From Oscillospiraceae bacterium (GTDB lineage: Bacteria; Bacillota; Clostridia; Oscillospirales; Ruminococcaceae), in the NCBI GenBank assembly GCA_009777445.1, contig WRLV01000019.1, positions 1 through 33,303 on the forward strand: DNA of 33,303 nt. The letters are read 5' to 3'. Positions 29,113-33,303 of this stretch are shown in pieces. A program made the translations under genes and the position numbers. The notes below the pieces were generated by a model, which searched no databases, had not been told where the DNA came from, and saw only the letters and a list, made by a program, of their open reading frames with translations. Numbering within the stretch: position 1 is the first letter of the stretch; every line of letters begins with the position of its first letter.

Positions 29113-29145
29113 ATAATAGTAAATTTAAGAAAGGACAAGAAAACT

Positions 29146-29841
29146 ATGATAAGTTATTCACACGAAGTTGAACAGATGTGCGTAGTGGCAAAAGGGTGCA
29201 ACCACGGGCCGGCACCCATTCCCGTTGAGGGAAAGTGGGTAAAGTCGTTTCAAATCAGCGACATAAGCGGTCTTACCCATGGCGTGGGTTGGTGTGCGCC
29301 GCAACAAGGGGCGTGTAAGCTGACACTTAACGTCAAAAACGGCATTGTCGAGGAGGCGTTGATTGAAACGCTCGGGTGTTCGGGCATGACACACTCAGCG
29401 GCTATGGCAGGTGAAATTCTCCCCGGAAAGACAATCCTCGAAGCCCTTAACACCGACCTTGTTTGTGATGCGATTAATGTCGCCATGCGTGAGCTGTTTT
29501 TGCAAATGGCTTATGGGCGTTCCCAAACCGCATTTTCAGAGGGTGGGCTTCCGATTGGCGCGGGGCTTGAAGACTTAGGCAAAGGCTTGCGCTCACAAGT
29601 CGGGACGATTTTCTCAACATCGAAAAAAGGCGTTCGCTATATGGAAATGGCAGAGGGCTATATAACCTCTCTCGGCTTGGATGCAAATGGCGAAATAATC
29701 GGCTATAAATTCATTAAAGTCGGCAAAATGTTAGAGGAAATACGCCACGGGAAAAGCCCGAATTTAGCTTATGAAGAAAACATCGGGCAATACGGCAGAT
29801 ATGACGAAGCGGTGAAAAAAATCGACCCGCGCGAAGAATAA
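29146..29841 (+). CDS. NifU-like iron-sulfur cluster scaffold protein (GGGtGRT partner)
   Basis: 231 aa. The track starts at 29020, inside the palindrome; the ATG at 29146 follows AAAGGA and the promoter, giving MISYSHEVEQMCVVAKGC. The central region IVEEALIETLGCSGMTHSAAMAGEILPGKTILEAL resembles the NifU/IscU N-terminal scaffold fold; cysteines at CVVAKGC, GWCAPQQGAC, GCSG and VCDAIN could bind a cluster. Such proteins are annotated in Clostridia as Fe-S assembly scaffolds and regularly precede a GGGtGRT gene, as here (22-base gap). Biochemical role not established. Confidence 0.75.
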   Translation: MISYSHEVEQMCVVAKGCNHGPAPIPVEGKWVKSFQISDISGLTHGVGWCAPQQGACKLTLNVKNGIVEEALIETLGCSGMTHSAAMAGEILPGKTILEALNTDLVCDAINVAMRELFLQMAYGRSQTAFSEGGLPIGAGLEDLGKGLRSQVGTIFSTSKKGVRYMEMAEGYITSLGLDANGEIIGYKFIKVGKMLEEIRHGKSPNLAYEENIGQYGRYDEAVKKIDPREE

Positions 29842-29863
29842 TCAGAAAGGAAATGTTTGAAAT

Positions 29864-30862
29864 ATGGCGAAATTTGAAGGTAAAGAAAGGCGCGAGTCGA
29901 AGATAAACGCCTGTCTTAAAGAATACGGATTTGCCGACCTTGAGGCGGCAAGAGATTTTTGCGTAAGCAAGGGCATAAACGTTGATGAAATCGTAAAGAG
30001 CGTTCAGCCCATCGCTTTTGAAAATGCAGTTTGGGCATATATTTTGGGAACAGCCATTGCTCTCAAAAAGGGAATTACGAAAGCATCAGATGCGGCTGCG
30101 GCGATAGGCATAGGGCTTCAAGCCTTTTGCGTTCCCGGTTCAGTTGCTGAGAGCAGGAATGTCGGCATAGGTCACGGAAACTTAGGCGAGATGTTACTGT
30201 TAGAAGAGAATAAGTGTTTTTGCTTTTTGGCAGGGCACGAAAGCTTTGCCGCCGCCGAAGGCGCAATCGGCATAGCGCGCACAGCCAACAAAGCCCGCAA
30301 AGAGCCGTTAAGAGTAATCCTCAACGGTTTAGGCAAAGATGCGGCTTATATTATATCGCGTATAAATGGATTTACTTATGTTGAGACAGAATATGACATT
30401 CCAACCGACACTCTGAAAATTGTGAGAGAAGTTGCCTTTTCGAGCGGCGACAGAAAAGCGGTTAAGTGCTATGGCGCGAACGACATTACCGAAGGCGTTG
30501 CCATCATGAAAAAAGAAGCAGTTGAGGTGTCGATTACCGGCAATTCAACCAACCCGACAAGGTTTCAACACCCCGTTGCCGGAACCTATAAAAAGTGGGC
30601 GCTCGAGAACAAAAAGAAATATTTCTCAGTCGCTTCAGGCGGCGGAACAGGGCGAACCCTGCACCCCGACAACATGGCGGCGGGCCCTGCTTCTTACGGC
30701 TTAACCGACTCTATGGGGCGTATGCACGGCGATGCGCAGTTTGCCGGCTCTTCTTCAGTTCCGGCGCACGTTGAAATGATGGGTCTTATAGGAATGGGCA
30801 ACAATCCAATGGTAGGAGCGACAGTAGCTTGCGCCGTTGCAGTGGAAACGACGAACGCCTGA
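29864..30862 (+). CDS. GGGtGRT protein
   Basis: 332 aa, cytosolic. It contains the family's namesake motif ASGGGTGRTLHPDNMAAGPASYGL near residue 265 and another glycine-rich end (MMGLIGMGNNPMVGATVACAVAVE). The function of this family is unknown. It is co-transcribed with the NifU-like gene, which suggests work on a cluster-dependent or redox process. GAAAGGAAATG precedes the ATG. The stop is followed within four bases by a TTGACAA-type repeat element. Confidence 0.85.
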   Translation: MAKFEGKERRESKINACLKEYGFADLEAARDFCVSKGINVDEIVKSVQPIAFENAVWAYILGTAIALKKGITKASDAAAAIGIGLQAFCVPGSVAESRNVGIGHGNLGEMLLLEENKCFCFLAGHESFAAAEGAIGIARTANKARKEPLRVILNGLGKDAAYIISRINGFTYVETEYDIPTDTLKIVREVAFSSGDRKAVKCYGANDITEGVAIMKKEAVEVSITGNSTNPTRFQHPVAGTYKKWALENKKKYFSVASGGGTGRTLHPDNMAAGPASYGLTDSMGRMHGDAQFAGSSSVPAHVEMMGLIGMGNNPMVGATVACAVAVETTNA

Positions 30863-30865
30863 CGA

Positions 30866-31034
30866 ACAGTTGACAGTTGACAAGGGACAGTTGACAGTTA
30901 TGGTGTCGCCTTTCGGCGACGAATTTAAATAAATTTTTGCACTTGACAATTCTTAAAATAGATGATATAATGAGATTGGCAGTCACGTTGCAAATTTAAA
31001 AACTGTCAACTATCCATTGTCAACTGTCAACTGT
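30866..31034. repeat. TTGACAA-arm hairpin element enclosing the ssrA promoter
   Basis: Left arm ACAGTTGACAGTTGACAAGG..., hairpin GTCGCC-TTTC-GGCGAC (30905-30920), an A/T-rich centre holding the ssrA promoter, and inverted right arm AACTGTCAACTATCCATTG... (31001-31034). Same plan as the atpE-atpB element but with CAGTTGA units in place of CAATTGA. Confidence 0.85.
30943..30971 (+). promoter_or_regulatory. ssrA promoter
   Basis: TTGACA, 17-base spacer, TATAAT: both hexamers perfect. Predicted start near 30978 gives a 5' leader of about 60 bases, containing the right repeat arm, that would be removed by processing. Confidence 0.92.
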
Positions 31035-31040
31035 AACAGG

Positions 31041-31390
31041 GGGGCCGTAAAGGTTTCGACGGGGATTTTGAAGTATGTTAAGCATGCAGAGCTTGTCCTG
31101 AACTCTTTAAACCGGGACACCTAAATTTAAACGCTGAAAATAGAACAGCAGCTGTAGCTGCCTAAGGGCAGTCTACCGTTCTCCTTGAAACCGCTGCGAT
31201 TCAAGGCAGGGCGTCATTTAGCAGCCAACGTATTGCGCGATAGCCTTGTAGCGTAACACGTAACCAAAGGGCTACCAACAGGCGGTTTTGTTAGTTTGAG
31301 CCGCCCGACGGGAAATTTTTCAACTGACTAAGCATGTAGAAAGATATATGAATAGGTTTTCGGACAGGAGTTCAATTCTCCTCGGCTCCA
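31041..31390 (+). ncRNA. ssrA: Transfer-messenger RNA
   Basis: Rescues stalled ribosomes and tags the nascent peptide. The 5' end GGGGCCGTAAAGGTTTCGACGGGG is diagnostic; the 3' end has a T-arm (GGAGTTCAATTCTCC) and CGGCTCC, which closes a 7-bp acceptor stem with GGGGCCG. The discriminator A is at 31390 and CCA is not encoded. The tag frame (31133-31165) begins at a GCT resume codon and reads AENRTAAVAA-stop, ending in the degradation signal AVAA. Own promoter; terminator follows. Confidence 0.97.
31133..31165 (+). other. tmRNA proteolysis-tag reading frame
   Basis: GCT GAA AAT AGA ACA GCA GCT GTA GCT GCC TAA: tag AENRTAAVAA. It is shorter and less polar than many Firmicute tags, with Val instead of Leu before the final AA. 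The resume codon is inferred from the preceding TTTAAAC context and the in-frame stop. Confidence 0.8.
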
Positions 31391-31402
31391 GTATACTGTA
31401 AT

Positions 31403-31454
31403 AATACGAACCATGAGCCCATATTCGTGGGTGATGTGTTCGTATTTGTTTTTT
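31403..31454 (+). terminator. Intrinsic terminator of ssrA
   Basis: AATACGAAC pairs with GTTCGTATT around an inner hairpin (GCCC/GGGT), followed directly by a T-rich tract (TTTGTTTTTT). Confidence 0.85.
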
Positions 31455-31478
31455 CGCTGAAAGACTAAAATAAAAGCC

Positions 31479-31499
31479 GAGGCACCATTCCGGTGCCTC
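31479..31499 (-). terminator. Terminator of the 51-aa ORF
   Basis: GAGGCACC-ATTCC-GGTGCCTC; on the minus strand it is followed by GGCTTTTATTTT. A second, stronger hairpin (GGCGAGCGATG/CATCGCTCGCC, 31523-31554) lies nearer the gene without a T-run and may protect the mRNA end. Confidence 0.7.
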
Positions 31500-31561
31500 A
31501 GCCCTATTATAATAGTAATAGCGGCGAGCGATGCTTCTCCAAACATCGCTCGCCTTATCTA

Positions 31562-31717
31562 TTACGCCGCTTCAGCGGATTTTCTTTGTTTCGCCCTCCA
31601 CTCGGCGAACTCCCTTTTCCCCTGCTCGCTCTCAAAGTATTTTACCACTTCAGGGAGCAAGCACCGAGCCAGTCTATGTATGGCTTCGTCGGGAATGGTT
31701 ACGGTTTTGTTTTTCAT
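31562..31717 (-). CDS. 51-aa hypothetical protein divergent from the XRE regulator
   Basis: Too short for the ORF track. It reads MKNKTVTIPDEAIHRLARCL...VVKYFESEQGKREFAEWRAKQRK: a soluble, helical, charged small protein. It has an excellent GAGGAGGGGAG ribosome site, a perfect TTGACA-17-TATAAT promoter and a terminator, so it is almost certainly expressed. I have the impression of similar LARxLLPxIQxFFESEEGxxEFxxW proteins in Firmicute accessory DNA but cannot name a family. Likely under control of the adjacent XRE repressor, whose promoter lies back-to-back with its own. Confidence 0.8.
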   Translation of the reverse strand: MKNKTVTIPDEAIHRLARCLLPEVVKYFESEQGKREFAEWRAKQRKSAEAA

Positions 31718-31749
31718 AGCTCCCCTCCTCTATATTATCTTGTAAGGAT

Positions 31750-31778
31750 ATTATATCACACAAATAAAGTCTTGTCAA
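31750..31778 (-). promoter_or_regulatory. Promoter of the 51-aa ORF
   Basis: On the minus strand: TTGACA, 17 bases, TATAAT; both hexamers perfect. Confidence 0.9.
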
Positions 31779-31808
31779 GAGAAAATAGAGGTTTTTTGAA
31801 AATATTTC

Positions 31809-31837
31809 TTGACATTTCTTTCGGAGTAGGATATACT
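31809..31837 (+). promoter_or_regulatory. Promoter of the XRE regulator gene
   Basis: TTGACA, 17 bases, TATACT; 30 bases separate it from the divergent promoter, so one bound repressor could cover both. Confidence 0.87.
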
Positions 31838-31860
31838 ATATATAAAAGGGGGCTATAATT

Positions 31861-32292
31861 ATGATTATTGCCGAAAGAATACGCATTGCGCGTAAGAGCA
31901 AGGGCTTCACCCAGTCGCAGTTGGCGGAGAAAATTGGCGTGCAGACTGCGGCGGTGTCGAAATACGAGAAAGGGCTTGTTTCCCCGACTTTTGAGCAGTT
32001 ACAGAGAATCGCCGCCGCGCTTGATATTACTATTTCGGTACTTATCGGGCAGGAGATAACTCATGCCTTGACACATATGGTGCTGATTGAAGCCGAATAT
32101 CGGCAAAAGCAGAGCGAAATTGATGATATTCGCGCAAATCCCAAAGCCACGAATGCAGAATTACAGCGGTGCAACGAGCTTATTATTGAGCTTAGGGCTT
32201 ATGAGGGGCTTTTGGAGAAGTTGCGGAAGGATTTATCTTTGGAAGATGATTTCTTTCCGAAGAAGGCGAGGAAGAGGGCGGGGAAAGAATAA
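31861..32292 (+). CDS. XRE-family HTH transcriptional regulator
   Basis: 143 aa. HTH_3 domain at about residues 3-60: IRIARKSKGFTQSQLAEKIGVQTAAVSKYEKG...LQRIAAALDITISVLI. The C-terminal half is a charged helix (EAEYRQKQSEIDDIRANPK...), probably for dimerisation. AAGGGGG precedes the ATG. It is divergent from a 51-aa gene across a compact two-promoter region, a layout typical of autoregulated repressors in accessory DNA. Operators were not identified. Confidence 0.9.
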   Translation: MIIAERIRIARKSKGFTQSQLAEKIGVQTAAVSKYEKGLVSPTFEQLQRIAAALDITISVLIGQEITHALTHMVLIEAEYRQKQSEIDDIRANPKATNAELQRCNELIIELRAYEGLLEKLRKDLSLEDDFFPKKARKRAGKE

Positions 32293-32307
32293 GTTTCGTC
32301 AAAAGGG

Positions 32308-32336
32308 TTGAAATTAGTGGTGAAGTGTGGTACAAT
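32308..32336 (+). promoter_or_regulatory. Promoter of the dockerin-like gene
   Basis: TTGAAA, 17 bases, TACAAT. The -10 box overlaps the start proposed by the ORF track (32325), which rules that start out. Confidence 0.75.
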
Positions 32337-32366
32337 AATAACACTATTTTTAAAAGGGAGAATATA

Positions 32367-32840
32367 ATGAATATTAATCTTGAATCAACATTTATAGCGT
32401 GGCTTAGAAGTGTAGCAAAAAAACGAGGAACAGGAACATATGCGGCCGCCACCATAAAATCTTATGTTGTTGCTTTAAACGAGAAATTTATTTTGAAGAT
32501 TTTAGAATCTAACGATAATTTTTTGCCAAGTGTTTTTCACTATCAATCAGCAGATGATTTTAATCCCTGCGGTGAATACTGCAAAGGCTTCGTGAACTGT
32601 GACGAGCCGTGTGTGTTTTTAATCGGCGACACTAACCGCGATGGCAGAATAAATATAGCTGACTTGACTTATCTCAAACTGCTTGTTGCGAAATACAGAC
32701 CGGACGTTTTCGTCAACCGCCCGGAATGTTGGATTACCCCCGAAACAAGAGCAGAAGAAAACCCCGTGCCTGAAGCACGAGATTTGGGTATGCTAAAAAA
32801 CTTCCTCACGGGGAAAATTAGAGAGTTGACGGACAATTGA
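32367..32840 (+). CDS. Dockerin-like protein without signal peptide
   Basis: 157 aa from the ATG at 32367 (AAAGGGAG upstream). No signal peptide or membrane segment, unusual for a dockerin. Residues about 5-65 (FIAWLRSVAKKRGTGTYAAATIKSYVVALNEKFI) look like the SAM-like/core-binding N-terminal domain of integrases and some restriction enzymes. Residues about 85-110 hold one full calcium loop, DTNRDGRINIADLTYLK; the second loop is lost, though its helix remains (DLGMLKNFLTG). The last codons (TDN-stop) come from a TTGACAA repeat, so the original C-terminus was probably longer. Could be a recombined gene remnant or a cytosolic calcium-binding protein. Confidence 0.7.
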   Translation: MNINLESTFIAWLRSVAKKRGTGTYAAATIKSYVVALNEKFILKILESNDNFLPSVFHYQSADDFNPCGEYCKGFVNCDEPCVFLIGDTNRDGRINIADLTYLKLLVAKYRPDVFVNRPECWITPETRAEENPVPEARDLGMLKNFLTGKIRELTDN

Positions 32841-32887
32841 CAATGTACAATTGACAATTGACAATTGTGGTGTCCGCTTGCGCGGAC
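32831..32887 (+). repeat. TTGACAA-arm hairpin element (one arm plus hairpin)
   Basis: GGACAATTGACAATGTACAATTGAC... then hairpin GTCCGC-TTGC-GCGGAC (32872-32887), identical to the right hairpin of the atpE-atpB element in reverse complement. It gives the preceding gene its TGA stop. Confidence 0.88.
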
Positions 32888-32890
32888 GAC

Positions 32891-32971
32891 TTGTAGGGGA
32901 CGGGCTTGCTCGTCGTCCCGCAATTTGCAGATGTTTGTAAGAGAAGGGACGGGCAAGCCCGTCCCCTACAA
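32891..32971. repeat. 81-bp MITE-like element with 19-bp perfect inverted ends
   Basis: TTGTAGGGGACGGGCTTGC at 32891-32909 is the exact reverse complement of 32953-32971. Each end is itself palindromic; the left inner arm has diverged (GCTCGTCGTCCC). The interior GATGTTTGTAAGAGAA resembles the sequence after copy 1 (GATGTTTACAAGAAAC). No coding capacity. It ends 20 bases from the stop of the third Rpn gene. Confidence 0.9.
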
Positions 32972-32984
32972 CCCATCTTTACTG

Positions 32985-33022
32985 ATTGTATTTAAAATTT
33001 CGGTAGCCATAGCGATTTCCTC
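32985..33022 (-). repeat. 38-bp direct repeat, copy at the 3' end of the third Rpn gene
   Basis: ATTGTATTTAAAATTTC..GTAGCCATAGCG.. recurs at 33239-33276 with one mismatch, 254 bases away. In the distal copy it codes EEIAMATEILNTI; here it is read in another frame as RKSLWLPKF-stop. Confidence 0.92.
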
Positions 33023-33303
33023 AATTCCTTAATTTCTGCCTCGGACATCCCTCTTTCTCTTAATAAACTTAATACGCCTTCCATTCCTCTTTCCATGCCT
33101 TTTTCCATGCCTCTTTCCATACCTATTATAATCCCCTCCTCCTTCCCCAATCTCCGACTAACAGAAAGGTTTGTAGTTAGGTCGGCTTCCCATTTGCGCC
33201 TTGCTCTGTATTTTGCGATTGCGTGTTCGTCCTTGCTTATTGTATTTAAAATTTCAGTAGCCATAGCGATTTCCTCCTTTACCCTCATGGTTTCGCCAAT
33301 TTT
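32992..33303 (-). CDS. Rpn-family nuclease/putative transposase, 3' part (runs off the window)
   Basis: The track starts at 33288, but the frame is open to the window edge (KIGETMRVKEEIA...), so about 103 C-terminal residues are visible. MATEILNTISKDEHAIAKYRARRKWEADL fits the region after the Rpn nuclease core. Repeats GMERGMEKGMERGMEG, then RERGMSEAEIKELRKSLWLPKF; the tail after EIKEL is coded by a 38-bp duplicated segment in a shifted frame and replaces the NKFLQ-type end. A GGGACGGGC palindrome follows about 22 bases after the stop. Confidence 0.78.
   Translation of the reverse strand, partial: KIGETMRVKEEIAMATEILNTISKDEHAIAKYRARRKWEADLTTNLSVSRRLGKEEGIIIGMERGMEKGMERGMEGVLSLLRERGMSEAEIKELRKSLWLPKF

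Noticed and set aside
29020-29145. N-terminal extension of the NifU-like protein in the ORF track
   Set aside because: It would begin inside the palindrome and span the promoter; the ATG at 29146 has the ribosome site.
31328-31546. 72-aa minus-strand ORF and 121-aa plus-strand ORF (31493-31858)
   Set aside because: They cross the tmRNA 3' end and terminators, or run antisense through the well-supported 51-aa ORF and both promoters.
32325-32366. Earlier start of the dockerin-like gene
   Set aside because: It lies on the -10 box of the gene's own promoter.
32946-32971. Ordinary intrinsic terminator for the third Rpn gene
   Set aside because: Strong stem but no T-run on either side, and it is one end of an inverted-repeat element; a weak terminator side role remains possible.

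Overview
This window looks like chromosome from a spore-forming, anaerobic, low-to-mid GC Firmicute of the class Clostridia, probably an Oscillospirales-type or uncultured gut lineage. The signs are the sporulation genes spmA, spmB and ytfJ/gerW, the M50 protease-scpA-scpB-DUF2953-ytfJ block, dockerin proteins, ATP-synthase c-subunit residues of the sodium type, and strong AGGAGG-type ribosome sites with some GTG and TTG starts. No genus is claimed.

Layout. (1) 1-1830: the 3' part of an Rpn-family PD-(D/E)XK nuclease gene with a 12-bp coding repeat, a palindrome, a truncated MNT nucleotidyltransferase, then a secreted cohesin-dockerin protein. (2) 1861-3378, minus: an 81-aa unknown plus a metallopeptidase that appears to be a tandem of a dead and a live ImmA/IrrE domain. 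(3) 3460-16196, minus: one long polycistron (membrane protein, atpZ-like, atpI-like, atpB, E, F, H, A, a 41-aa membrane ORF, atpG, D, C, pyrG, polA, rimI) behind a consensus promoter at 16168-16196. (4) 16297-23388, plus: a 2363-aa cyclic beta-1,2-glucan synthase-type enzyme (GT84 plus glucoamylase-like plus GH94). (5) 23350-24442, minus: spmA-spmB, overlapping the glucan synthase gene tail to tail. (6) 24584-28112, plus: a lone HPt protein, then M50 protease, scpA, scpB, DUF2953 and ytfJ. (7) 28169-31390, plus: a complete Rpn gene, a NifU-like scaffold protein, its GGGtGRT partner, and tmRNA. (8) 31479-33303: a divergent pair (51-aa ORF and XRE regulator), a dockerin-like protein without a signal peptide, stacked repeats, and a third Rpn gene running off the window on the minus strand.

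The least ordinary feature is the repeat landscape. One family has arms of about 7-bp TTGACAA units next to a small hairpin whose stem varies in a compensated way. It lies in the atpE-atpB gap, around the ssrA promoter, after ytfJ and after the dockerin-like gene, and supplies the stop codon of two genes. A second family (GGGACGGGC...GCCCGTCCC) lies 10-25 bp after the stop codon of all three Rpn genes and nowhere else that I noticed. A third, GC-rich palindrome sits inside polA and the glucan synthase gene, where the same 20 bases are read in different frames.

The nuclease-palindrome pairing, the in-frame palindrome, the duplicated ImmA protein, the signal-less dockerin fused to an integrase-like N-terminus, and the small ORF inside the atp operon are the main leads. 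All assignments come from reading the sequence; no database search was run.
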